Shown here: positions 26,316-33,353 of the stretch, one piece after another
Layout of the letters: each line of letters opens with the position of its first letter
How positions within the stretch are numbered: position 1 is the stretch's first letter
NCBI GenBank assembly: GCA_017795045.1
Contig: CP051244.1
Coordinates: forward strand, 2,574,247 to 2,611,067
DNA: 36,821 bases
Direction: 5' to 3'
From: Allomuricauda sp.
GTDB lineage: Bacteria > Bacteroidota > Bacteroidia > Flavobacteriales > Flavobacteriaceae
Made by a program: the position numbers and the translations under genes
The notes under the pieces: generated by a model
Told to the model about the DNA's origin: nothing
Seen by the model: the letters and a program-made list of their open reading frames with translations, nothing else
Database searches by the model: none

Positions 26316-27686
26316 ATGGTGGAAGGCCTAATACAACAGCAGAACCAATTTTTTGCTTCGCAACAAACAAAGGAGGTACATTTTAGGAAGCAATACCTAA
26401 AACGGCTGATGCAAGAGATCAAAGATTGTGAAGATGCCATTTGCGACGCGCTCTATGCCGATTTTAAAAAGCCGAAGTTTGAGGCCTTGGCCACCGAGAC
26501 CCAATTGGTGCTCGCCGAGTTAAAATATGCTATTCAAAAATGTGCTACATGGAGTCGTCCAACCCCCGTGGAAACTTCTTGGACCAATTTCCCATCAAAA
26601 GATTGGATACAACCCGAACCTTATGGCAAAGTATTGATTATTTCTCCTTGGAACTATCCCTTTATGCTGGCATTGGCTCCGGCTGTAGGCGCCATAGCCG
26701 CTGGAAATACGGTAGTGCTAAAACCTTCGGAACTAAGTCCAAATACCTCAAAAATCATCGCCGATATCATTGGAAAAGTGTTCCCACCAGAGTATGTGGC
26801 CGTTGTTGAGGGTGGAGTGGGGGTTTCTCAGGAACTTTTGTCCAAAAAATGGGAATATATCTTCTTTACGGGGAGTACGCGTGTTGGGCAAATTGTGTAT
26901 AAAAGCGCTGCCGAACATTTGACTCCCGTTACGTTGGAACTAGGTGGCAAAAATCCATGTATTGTGGATGAATCGGCCCATCTTAAACTGGCCGCAAAGC
27001 GCATTGCCTGGGGAAAGTTCATCAATGCGGGACAAACCTGCTTGGCCCCGGATTATATTCTAGTGCATGATAGTGTAAAAGACCAATTGGTGGGGGAATT
27101 AAAGCAGCAGATTCAAAAATTTTATGGAAAAGAGCCGGAAGCTTCCCCAGATTTTGCCCGAATGGCCACAACAAAGCATTATCAAGAACTCAAGGAAAGC
27201 CTAGACGGACAGAAGTTGCTCTTTGGTGGGGAATGCAACGATGCGGACCAATATATTTCCCCCACTTTGGTGGATGAACCCGATATGCAGGACACACTGA
27301 TGAACGGGGAGATTTTCGGCCCAATATTACCCATAATATCTTATACCACCGAAGCTGACCTGGACCGATATATTTTAAGTCATCCCGAACCTCTGGCACT
27401 TTACGTATTTTCCAAGAAAAGTGCATTTCAGAAAAAAATCATGTCCCGATACCGTTTTGGGGGCGGTGCTATAAATGATACCGTCATCCATATCAGTAAT
27501 AAGCAACTGCCCTTTGGCGGGATAGGGCAATCGGGAATGGGCGGGTACCATGGCAAACACTCCTTCGACCTATTTTCCCATCACAAGGCCGTGGTAAAAC
27601 GTGCCAATTGGCTGGATGTCCCCCTCCGGTACGCTCCGTATAAGATTCCCATACGCTGGATCAAGAAAATACGTCACTTGTTTTAG
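26316..27686 (+). CDS. Aldehyde dehydrogenase (class 3 type)
   Basis: The 456-residue protein has the catalytic cysteine C242 in GQTCLAPDY, the general base E208 in LELGGKNP, the cofactor loop FTGSTRVGQ and ISPWNYPFML. The length and the basic-hydrophobic C-terminal tail (IPIRWIKKIRHLF) match class 3 / fatty-aldehyde dehydrogenases, which may associate with membranes. It oxidises aldehydes to acids with NAD(P). A TATATTTA sequence near 26285 is a plausible -7 element. Confidence 0.93.
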   Translation: MVEGLIQQQNQFFASQQTKEVHFRKQYLKRLMQEIKDCEDAICDALYADFKKPKFEALATETQLVLAELKYAIQKCATWSRPTPVETSWTNFPSKDWIQPEPYGKVLIISPWNYPFMLALAPAVGAIAAGNTVVLKPSELSPNTSKIIADIIGKVFPPEYVAVVEGGVGVSQELLSKKWEYIFFTGSTRVGQIVYKSAAEHLTPVTLELGGKNPCIVDESAHLKLAAKRIAWGKFINAGQTCLAPDYILVHDSVKDQLVGELKQQIQKFYGKEPEASPDFARMATTKHYQELKESLDGQKLLFGGECNDADQYISPTLVDEPDMQDTLMNGEIFGPILPIISYTTEADLDRYILSHPEPLALYVFSKKSAFQKKIMSRYRFGGGAINDTVIHISNKQLPFGGIGQSGMGGYHGKHSFDLFSHHKAVVKRANWLDVPLRYAPYKIPIRWIKKIRHLF

Positions 27687-27818
27687 AAATGTCAAGAATC
27701 CATAATTTTGAACACATATCGTTGAGCATCAAACAATTATTACGCTAATCAAACGTTAAACTAGGGTAAGGTTTGGGTTTGTGTCGTATCTTTAGGTTAC
27801 ACATCTAATCTTGAGCAA

Positions 27819-28592
27819 ATGAGCCCTAAAAACACAACCGCGAAGTACCGAGTTACCGTTTTGTTGGAGGTATCCAAAAACTCAGAATATATATTGGCCA
27901 ATGCCGTGGAAATGGCCAAGGCAATCAACGCAACCATTGATGTTCTACACGTTAAGCCCGCCATCGATGTGGTTAAGCGGGAAAGTCAATTTTCCGCCTT
28001 GGACACCATCTACAAGGACGACCGAAAAACCCGTTCCAAGATGCAGCGTATAATCCAAGATATTCAGAAAGGGGAGGGGTTGCCCATTAGCTATACCTTG
28101 GTGTATGGAAATGCGAAGAGTACCATTAAAGAACATCTTGACCAACAACATTTTGATATCATAGTATTGGGCAAACGTAGGTCAATGTTGGGACTTTGGA
28201 ACGATAGTCTTACCGATTATGTGGTATCGGAAGCCAATACCAACGTATTGGTTATGGATGAGGATCATAAATTCCATACGTTCAAGGATTTGAATTTGGG
28301 CTTTTTTGGAAATGAGGTACAGAATAAAGGTCTGGAAATCATTAAGGATTTAAAACGCGACAGTGAAAAGCCCATGCGATTGTTCCGTATAAAGAAGCAT
28401 GATACCGCATACCAACCCCAAAGTTTATGGCAAAAAACAGTTTCTTATGAATTTACTGAAGGTTCCAATGCCATGGATGGTCTGGTGAGTTATCTGTCCC
28501 GGACCAACACAGAATTGTTATGCGTACCCAACAAGGCACAGGCCAGGCATTTGGTCCGGAAATCCAATGTGCCGATATTTGTGATGGCTTAA
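27819..28592 (+). CDS. Universal stress protein family (Usp)
   Basis: The 257-residue protein has an N-terminal Usp domain: YRVTVLLEVSKNSEYILANAVEMAKAI, then IDVLHVKPAI and HFDIIVLGKRRS ... NTNVLVMDED. A weaker second Usp-like half ends in SNVPIFVMA. Usp proteins bind ATP or act as stress-response signalling proteins. A TATCTTTA -7-like element lies at about 27787. It is the last host gene before the phage-like element; the element's left boundary site begins 48 bases after its stop, so the coding sequence is intact. Confidence 0.82.
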   Translation: MSPKNTTAKYRVTVLLEVSKNSEYILANAVEMAKAINATIDVLHVKPAIDVVKRESQFSALDTIYKDDRKTRSKMQRIIQDIQKGEGLPISYTLVYGNAKSTIKEHLDQQHFDIIVLGKRRSMLGLWNDSLTDYVVSEANTNVLVMDEDHKFHTFKDLNLGFFGNEVQNKGLEIIKDLKRDSEKPMRLFRIKKHDTAYQPQSLWQKTVSYEFTEGSNAMDGLVSYLSRTNTELLCVPNKAQARHLVRKSNVPIFVMA

Positions 28593-28640
28593 GTAAAATA
28601 GGGAAAGTATTATTGGTTTCTCTTTCTTTATACATTTTCT

Positions 28641-28668
28641 ATTTTACATAATGTAAATTATGGTACAA
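28641..28668. other. dif-like XerC/XerD recombination site (candidate att)
   Basis: Two 11-base arms, ATTTTACATAA and TTATGGTACAA, flank the 6-base spacer TGTAAA. The inner CATAA...TTATG match and the 11-6-11 geometry are those of bacterial dif sites (the E. coli core has CATAA, TGTATA, TTATG). It lies between the last host gene and the first phage gene, in an element that encodes no integrase. The alternative is an ordinary palindrome, since TTTACAT-A-ATGTAAA is also self-complementary. Confidence 0.65.
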
Positions 28669-28743
28669 CGAATGACAAGTTTTGACCTACAAGAGGGAAA
28701 TTAGAAGTTTACAAAAGAAGTAGGAAAAAATTTCGTTTAACCA

Positions 28744-28785
28744 AGAACGCACTAGTATATGGTGTGACAGCCCCTAGTGCGTTCT
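28744..28785. repeat. Perfect 12-bp inverted repeat near the left end
   Basis: AGAACGCACTAG (28744-28755) and CTAGTGCGTTCT (28774-28785) are perfect complements separated by 18 bases. No T run follows, so it is not a typical terminator. It stands 20 bases before the first phage gene and could be a replication origin hairpin, packaging signal or operator. Confidence 0.8.
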
Positions 28786-28804
28786 ATTTAAATGTCATTC
28801 GAAT

Positions 28805-29215
28805 ATGAACGACCAATGTACTGAAATTGGCGCAGAACGCCAACGCCGTTTAACGAAAATCGTTAAAAAACCTTCCAAGAAAGAGCTTTTGACCCTCGAC
28901 AAGGTCAAGAAAATGAACTTTACAAAGCTCTCGTTCGCAACGTTTCAAAGAAATGCAAGACGTTACTTTTTTACCCAGAGATTGGGTACACGTCTGGTTT
29001 TATCCCATCCTTATACCGATGTTCACGGCAGGCATCTAAAGTCCGTGGTATTGGATTTTTGCGTCCACAAAAAGACGGGATATGTACATGTACAGCCGTT
29101 TCATCCTGTTGACACGAACACGTACGGTGTTTCGGAAGCAGCTTACAGCTTTTCATTGTTTGCCGAGACGCATAAATCCCTTTATAAAAAACTCCTCACG
29201 CACAAACTGTTATAG
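28805..29215 (+). CDS. Hypothetical basic protein, first gene of the element
   Basis: The 136-residue product is rich in Lys and Arg, especially over the first 60 residues (RQRRLTKIVKKPSKKEL, FQRNARRYFFTQRLG), with no membrane segment or signal. Its charge suggests nucleic-acid contact, but I recognise no family. It is followed after three bases by the next gene, and position next to the replication genes suggests an early function. Confidence 0.7.
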   Translation: MNDQCTEIGAERQRRLTKIVKKPSKKELLTLDKVKKMNFTKLSFATFQRNARRYFFTQRLGTRLVLSHPYTDVHGRHLKSVVLDFCVHKKTGYVHVQPFHPVDTNTYGVSEAAYSFSLFAETHKSLYKKLLTHKLL

Positions 29216-29218
29216 GTT

Positions 29219-29521
29219 GTGGAAAAACGTATTGGTGAGGCATGCATTAAGTGCATGCATGGGCAAGGTATGCCCGAACCGAAGTTCATTTTCTGCACCT
29301 TTTGGCTAGAAGTTGTGCACAAACTACATGCGTGTACAGCTTATGAAAATGAGGAAGATAGCTTTTACCAATCCTTGAATCCCTATGTACAGGAACGATA
29401 TAGGAAAATGGTAAATGTGGACTATATGGAAACCTTAAAGGATCGTCTAGATCCTGCGGAAATAAGTGAAGGGATTGAATCCCATAAAAGACATGTAAAA
29501 CGGACTAAAAACGCATTCTGA
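29219..29521 (+). CDS. Hypothetical protein (100 aa), GTG start
   Basis: Starting from the GTG at 29219, three bases after the preceding stop, the protein has 100 residues with an early CIKC cysteine pair, two further cysteines and a charged helical C-terminus (MVNVDYMETLKDRLDPAEISEGIESHKRHVKR). An internal ATG thirteen codons in is an alternative start. Cysteine spacing could bind zinc, but no fold is recognised. A small hairpin with GCATGCA arms lies at 29240-29258 inside its start. Confidence 0.55.
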   Translation: MEKRIGEACIKCMHGQGMPEPKFIFCTFWLEVVHKLHACTAYENEEDSFYQSLNPYVQERYRKMVNVDYMETLKDRLDPAEISEGIESHKRHVKRTKNAF

Positions 29522-29522
29522 A

Positions 29523-29774
29523 ATGACAATTTCCCAAGGTACGGCAGTTGTTGCCTTTGGTTCCAAAGGCTCTCCCCCTACTGGTTTTAAGAGTTATCGT
29601 TTGACCCGTAGGAACATAGATTCCTTGGCCCGTAACCTTTCATCGTTGCCAAATTTTTATTACGCAAAGATTTTCAGGTACGAACGGCTTGGAAGAAATA
29701 AGGGCTTCAATCGGGAACAAGTGGCCTATATCTATTGGGATAAGGACGGCTTTTTATCCGTCAAGTACAATTAG
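29523..29774 (+). CDS. Hypothetical basic protein (83 aa)
   Basis: The ATG follows the preceding stop by one base. The 83-residue product is basic and aromatic (GFKSYRLTRRNIDSLARNLSSLPNFYYAKIFRYERLG, then QVAYIYWDKDGFLSVKYN), without membrane segments. The N-terminal 20 residues are Gly/Ser/Pro-rich. I recognise no family; with its neighbours it probably forms the replication or early module. Confidence 0.6.
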   Translation: MTISQGTAVVAFGSKGSPPTGFKSYRLTRRNIDSLARNLSSLPNFYYAKIFRYERLGRNKGFNREQVAYIYWDKDGFLSVKYN

Positions 29775-29831
29775 CTACCTAACTGACATCCTCCCGCGGT
29801 CTTGCAGCGTAGCGAAAAACCATTGGAATAA

Positions 29832-30011
29832 ATGAACACAAAAACAACCAAGAAAATGAAGACACTTACAAAACGGTTTTTTACAAAACCGAATCCAACG
29901 ACCCTTAGGGAAATGCCATTGGCAATGGTGCATACCTTGGCGTTTTATGCCTTTGCCCTCTCGCTATTCTTATTGTTTCTCGAACTTTTAAAACATTTTG
30001 GCCTATGTTAG
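29832..30011 (+). CDS. Small basic membrane protein (59 aa)
   Basis: The 59-residue product has a Lys/Thr-rich N-terminal half (MNTKTTKKMKTLTKRFFTKP) and one membrane helix (LAFYAFALSLFLLFLELL). Its stop is embedded in the start of the initiator gene (ATGTTAG, 7-base overlap), so the two are probably translationally coupled. It may tether replication to the membrane or form part of the virion; both are guesses. Confidence 0.6.
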   Translation: MNTKTTKKMKTLTKRFFTKPNPTTLREMPLAMVHTLAFYAFALSLFLLFLELLKHFGLC

Positions 30012-31147
30012 ATACTGTGCAACAAGGCGTTAACGTCCCCGCTAGGTATAACGGGGACTTACTCGACGGGGGTTATCTTTTGGGTACGGACTACTTGATT
30101 TTGAACCTGACTGGTGATCCGATAACGGATACCACGGACGGTTTGGTCATAGACATGGCCGAATACGGAACGAAGGTCTACAAACATCGTGCAACGCTGA
30201 CCTATAAGGGGCATTCCTTCGGTACAATGGTGTTCAAGCCACGGAGCAACGTAATAGATGAAAATTTTGTACAGCTCCAATTGGAAAACCATTTGTTCTA
30301 TACGGTTGAACCAAAGAAGCTTCATAAAATGACCACGGAAGTATTGGACATTTTGGGCCTTGATTACGTGGGTGTCAACCGTCTCGATATAGCCCTCGAT
30401 TTCAGCGAAAAACAACACGATATACCGGAACTTTTAAAGGGCATCTTCAATGGTGATTTTCTGATCTCCGGACGTGAAAAGGATGTGAACGTGTACACCA
30501 AGACGAAAAAGGGCCAAATCGAGTTTACGGGCGTACAGATTGGGAAACGTTCATCCAGTCGCTTTTGCCGTATCTATGACAAGTCCCGTGAGATGCAAAC
30601 GGGAACCTTGAAGCCCTATATATCAAGCCTGTGGGAAACCTTGGGCCTTGATGGAAAGATATGGCGCTACGAATACCAATTGAGCAACAAATATCTATCG
30701 GAAATTGAGGGCCTCACCCTTGAATCCCTCTTTGATAGGGAATTTATTTTCAATCTGTTGCAAAAGGCAAGTGAAAACCATTTTGAGATTAAGCACAACA
30801 CGGGCAAATCCGAGGTGAACAAGGAAGAAACCTACAACTTTGTGGACTTTGAAAAAGTCGGCCGATTTGTAGGGCTTGCGAAAAAGGCCATTGGTCGTTT
30901 GGTGCGCAACATAAAAGAGACTTTCATAGGCCAACAACGTATGATTAAGGGGCTGCTCCGCTCCTACTTTGCCACCAATCACGATGTCCGTTTCCTTCTC
31001 CCCGTTCGCAGGATTCTCAACGACTTCGACCTTTGGGACTGGTACTACCGCAAAATAAGCCAGTACATACACGAATTCAAGTATAGGGAAATGATAAAGT
31101 GTATTGACCTCTCTAGATATGAATCAGATTTTGAACTTGAATGTTAA
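30005..31147 (+). CDS. Rolling-circle replication initiator (Rep_trans / RstA-like)
   Basis: The 380-residue protein shows the signature blocks of the replication initiation factor family (PF02486): NRLDIALDF at 125-133, RIYDKSREM at 189-197 with the candidate nicking tyrosine Y191, and WRYEYQL at 220-226. This family nicks one DNA strand at the double-strand origin and stays covalently attached, as in CTX-phage RstA and pT181-type plasmids. The C-terminal third is helical and basic, probably for DNA binding. A GC hairpin lies inside codons 11-18 of the gene, where this family often keeps its origin. Confidence 0.82.
   Translation: MLDTVQQGVNVPARYNGDLLDGGYLLGTDYLILNLTGDPITDTTDGLVIDMAEYGTKVYKHRATLTYKGHSFGTMVFKPRSNVIDENFVQLQLENHLFYTVEPKKLHKMTTEVLDILGLDYVGVNRLDIALDFSEKQHDIPELLKGIFNGDFLISGREKDVNVYTKTKKGQIEFTGVQIGKRSSSRFCRIYDKSREMQTGTLKPYISSLWETLGLDGKIWRYEYQLSNKYLSEIEGLTLESLFDREFIFNLLQKASENHFEIKHNTGKSEVNKEETYNFVDFEKVGRFVGLAKKAIGRLVRNIKETFIGQQRMIKGLLRSYFATNHDVRFLLPVRRILNDFDLWDWYYRKISQYIHEFKYREMIKCIDLSRYESDFELEC
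30035..30058. other. Candidate double-strand origin hairpin in rep
   Basis: GTCCCCG (30035-30041) and CGGGGAC (30052-30058) are perfect complements around a 10-base loop, CTAGGTATAA. Position at the 5' end of rep and the loop's CTAGGTATA make it a candidate nick site. No experiment supports it. Confidence 0.4.
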
Positions 31148-31150
31148 GTT

Positions 31151-31330
31151 ATGGTAGTTACAAAGAAAATGCTGGCCAACTATTTGGGCATACATAGAAA
31201 TTCGGTCGCCCCCTACTTCAATGATTATTTGGAAGATTCAGGAAGCAAACGTTATCTATTGCTTTCGGATGTTGCCAAAGTTGACGGGGTTAGTTTGGAC
31301 TATGTACGGGAAAAGATGGGCGCAATTTGA
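31151..31330 (+). CDS. Small helix-turn-helix protein (59 aa)
   Basis: Starting 3 bases after rep, this 59-residue protein contains a likely HTH: VTKKMLANYLGIHRNSVAPYFNDYL, where KMLANYLGIHRNSV resembles the helix-turn-recognition helix of small repressors and excisionases. A second helical part (LLLSDVAKVDGVSLDYVREKMG) could dimerise. It lies immediately upstream of the phased TGCACA array, so it is the natural candidate regulator of the capsid promoter. That link is inferred from position only. Confidence 0.65.
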   Translation: MVVTKKMLANYLGIHRNSVAPYFNDYLEDSGSKRYLLLSDVAKVDGVSLDYVREKMGAI

Positions 31331-31348
31331 TTTTGGCCACAAAAAAGA

Positions 31349-31404
31349 TGCACAAAAATGCACATTGGTGCACAACGGTGCACAAGGATGCACACATCTG
31401 CAAA
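31349..31404. promoter_or_regulatory. Phased TGCACA repeat array
   Basis: TGCACA occurs at 31349, 31359, 31369, 31379 and 31389, each exactly 10 bases after the last, with a degenerate sixth copy TGCAAA at 31399. The four bases between copies vary (aaaa, ttgg, acgg, agga), so the conserved hexamer is the signal. One-turn spacing puts all copies on one face of the helix, as expected for cooperative protein binding upstream of a promoter or at an origin. Confidence 0.85.
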
Positions 31405-31423
31405 AATGCAATTATCCCCTTTA

Positions 31424-31431
31424 TATGTTTG
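31424..31431 (+). promoter_or_regulatory. Capsid gene promoter -7 element
   Basis: TATGTTTG fits the Bacteroidota -7 consensus TAnnTTTG exactly, 44 bases before the capsid ATG. No good -33 TTG is present; that position is taken by the end of the TGCACA array, suggesting that a bound activator replaces it. Confidence 0.6.
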
Positions 31432-31474
31432 TCTTGTAACGATTTAGAAACAACAATTTTTAATTAATACAAGT

Positions 31475-32227
31475 ATGAAACTAGCGAGTGCGAACGCTGC
31501 AAACGAATTGACCTTTGAGGTCGATATCCCAAGTCAAGGATTGATTTTTTCAAATGGCTTTCCAACGGGTGCGACCGTTAAGGTTGATTTGGTTACTGCC
31601 AATGCAAACGATGTGAACCGTATTCCCGAGGTCGCTTACAGTCATATCTTTGATTTGAACACTTATTTGGGCTTGGATAGGTTCAGGTCTTATAGTGCGG
31701 GTACTTCCACTTACCAAAACAGCCCCTTGTTGTTCTTCTCCGCTTCGGGTGTACTCCTTTTCGATGATGACACCAAATACAAGGTAACCCTTACCAATTT
31801 GGGCGGTGCCACCTTTGACGTGTACAATATGGACAATGCCAAAATGGGTGAACCAATCGTAATCAAGAAAGCGGAATTGAGGTCTACACAAGCCGAACGC
31901 ACCGAAAATTACGAACACGTGGACTTCCTCCTTTTCAATGGAGACCATACCCCCGATAAGATTACCTATTTGGTAAGCGATGGTCTGGGCAATGGCCAAA
32001 AGAAGGTGCGCAAGGTTGAAATCTCTGCCGAACAAATGAGGGCCTATAAAAACTCCTTTGAGTTGTCGCAATTGGAAGTCGATGATACGGCCTATTCCAA
32101 TGGTGTGGGCCAACAAGGTTTCCCGATCGAAGAATTGGATGCCATTACCATCCACCACGATACATCCCTTGACGAAGATATGGCCTACCTGACCGTGGAC
32201 TATAAACCCAAACGGGTAATCAGATAA
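31475..32227 (+). CDS. Candidate major capsid protein (beta-rich, 250 aa)
   Basis: The 250-residue protein has no signal peptide, membrane segment or enzyme motif. Predicted secondary structure from the pattern of residues is almost entirely beta (LTFEVDIPSQGLIF, ATVKVDLVTANAND, KYKVTLTNLGGATFDVYNM, DAITIHHDTSLDEDMAYLTVDYKP), as in jelly-roll capsid proteins; its size is close to the 269-residue double-jelly-roll coat of phage PM2. It has its own promoter with an activator-like array upstream and a strong terminator directly downstream, the arrangement expected for the most abundant virion protein. The assignment is inference; a spike or other structural protein is the alternative. Confidence 0.55.
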   Translation: MKLASANAANELTFEVDIPSQGLIFSNGFPTGATVKVDLVTANANDVNRIPEVAYSHIFDLNTYLGLDRFRSYSAGTSTYQNSPLLFFSASGVLLFDDDTKYKVTLTNLGGATFDVYNMDNAKMGEPIVIKKAELRSTQAERTENYEHVDFLLFNGDHTPDKITYLVSDGLGNGQKKVRKVEISAEQMRAYKNSFELSQLEVDDTAYSNGVGQQGFPIEELDAITIHHDTSLDEDMAYLTVDYKPKRVIR

Positions 32228-32257
32228 AACAAATTTTGGTCGTGAATTTTAGGGTTT

Positions 32258-32298
32258 CCCCGCTTTCACCTTGATTGGCATGCAAGGCGGGGTTTTCT
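32258..32298 (+). terminator. Terminator after the candidate capsid gene
   Basis: CCCCGC plus TTT (32258-32266) pairs with AAG plus GCGGGG (32284-32292), followed by TTTTCT. It lies between the candidate capsid gene and the next structural gene and would reduce read-through downstream. Confidence 0.8.
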
Positions 32299-32316
32299 AT
32301 TAAAAGACAAATTATA

Positions 32317-33105
32317 ATGAGTTATTTACCTATTAGTGGAGGTTCCCCTGCAAGTACCACGCCGCCTATTGCGGGCGGTGGAACAAAGGGCGGTAGCGTG
32401 CTCGGTTCAGTTAGTGCAATTGGTTCAGTTGCCAATCTTCTTGGTGGCATAGTCAGTTCCGAAGTTATCGGAAAGACCATTGGTCAGGCGTTAAAGGATG
32501 GCTTTAAGTGTTGGGGTTCCACTTGGACACCCACAAGGGCCGAAAACGAACTTCCCCAATGGATTTCCATCATATCCAACCATTTTAAACAGGCGTTGGA
32601 TGTCCCACGGGGGGAATTGGAACAATCCGTAAACAATTTTTTCAAAACCTTTTGGGGCAAATCAAGTTTTGAGGCGGGTTCCACTACTTTGGAAAACTGG
32701 ATTGGTTGGCGTTATGATACGGCAAAGGATTGCACCAAAAGAGGGCTTATAGCCTTGGAAAAAGGTGTTGATTCCTATTTGAACAATACCCTTGTTCCCG
32801 CTCTCAAACAAATCGGCCCTGAGATAAATGCAACCATTACCGTGACCAGTACGCAGATTACTCTTCGTAGGACAAATAACAAAGATGGTAGCGGTGGAAC
32901 AAAAAAAGCCTATACGAAGGTAGTTCCTCAAATCAGGGTCAAATTGAAAGCTGATGTTGTCGAGGATGTAAAGGACTTGGCGGGAAATAAAACGCTTCAA
33001 TTCTTTGGTGGTGTCGGTCTTGCTATTGCTGCCCTATTTGCTTTGTTCGCCAAAACGGACAATAAGAAGAAAGGGAGGTCGAAGGCAAAAAAACTGTACC
33101 GATAA
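32317..33105 (+). CDS. Putative minor virion membrane protein (262 aa)
   Basis: The ATG at 32317 gives 262 residues (an upstream TTG lies inside the terminator stem and is rejected). The N-terminus is Gly/Ser/Pro-rich with a hydrophobic small-residue stretch (GSVLGSVSAIGSVANLLGGIV). The middle is helical and aromatic (WISIISNHF, VNNFFKTFWG). Near the C-terminus is a membrane helix (FFGGVGLAIAALFALFA) with a strongly basic tail (KKKGRSKAKKLYR). Such features suit a membrane-inserted virion protein, perhaps for DNA delivery. No homologue is recognised. Confidence 0.6.
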   Translation: MSYLPISGGSPASTTPPIAGGGTKGGSVLGSVSAIGSVANLLGGIVSSEVIGKTIGQALKDGFKCWGSTWTPTRAENELPQWISIISNHFKQALDVPRGELEQSVNNFFKTFWGKSSFEAGSTTLENWIGWRYDTAKDCTKRGLIALEKGVDSYLNNTLVPALKQIGPEINATITVTSTQITLRRTNNKDGSGGTKKAYTKVVPQIRVKLKADVVEDVKDLAGNKTLQFFGGVGLAIAALFALFAKTDNKKKGRSKAKKLYR

Positions 33106-33212
33106 TGGCCACGGATGCATTGAAGGGCATAGAATGGATAGGCTGGGTCTTGATTGGCTTTGCTGCCCTTACGCTCTTCTTGATTTTGGAACGGATTTTT
33201 AAAAAGGATTAA
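33105..33212 (+). CDS. Tiny membrane protein (35 aa)
   Basis: The ATG shares one base with the preceding stop (TAATG). The product, starting MATDALKGIEWIGW, is a single membrane helix (WVLIGFAALTLFLILERIF) with a basic end (KKD). Single-helix proteins of this size are common virion membrane components in PM2- and FLiP-type phages. Confidence 0.6.
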   Translation: MATDALKGIEWIGWVLIGFAALTLFLILERIFKKD

Positions 33213-33224
33213 AAACAAACATAA

Positions 33225-33347
33225 ATGGAAAAAGTGAAGGAATTTTTTATGAAGCCCCTGTTTTGGGGTCTTACCGTGGGACATATTACGCTTACCGTGT
33301 TGGGTGTCCTTGCGAGTGTAATCTATTTGAAGAAATTTTCAAAATAG
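33225..33347 (+). CDS. Tiny membrane protein (40 aa)
   Basis: The product begins MEKVKEFFMKPLFWG and has one membrane helix (HITLTVLGVLASVIYL) with a basic end (KKFSK). It is separated from its neighbours by 12 and 6 bases. A virion-membrane or assembly role is likely by context only. Confidence 0.6.
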   Translation: MEKVKEFFMKPLFWGLTVGHITLTVLGVLASVIYLKKFSK

Positions 33348-33353
33348 CGAATT

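Noticed and set aside
29874..29891. Hairpin CGGTTTT-TTAC-AAAACCG as a terminator or origin
   Set aside because: It lies inside a plausible coding frame, has a low-GC stem and no T-tract; kept only as a chance structure.
31349..31404. CRISPR array
   Set aside because: Repeat unit is only 6 bases with 4-base spacers and no cas genes are present.
31221..31439. A 72-codon frame running through the TGCACA array
   Set aside because: It overlaps the HTH gene in another frame, its second half is encoded by the repeats themselves, and it lacks any domain-like pattern.
31550..32158. 202-codon minus-strand frame opposite the coat candidate
   Set aside because: Low-likelihood composition, no start context, and the plus-strand frame has promoter, terminator and coherent beta-strand pattern.
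32275..32316. TTG-initiated extension of the 262-aa virion protein
   Set aside because: The added codons fall inside the terminator stem after the coat gene; the ATG at 32317 gives a normal N-terminus.
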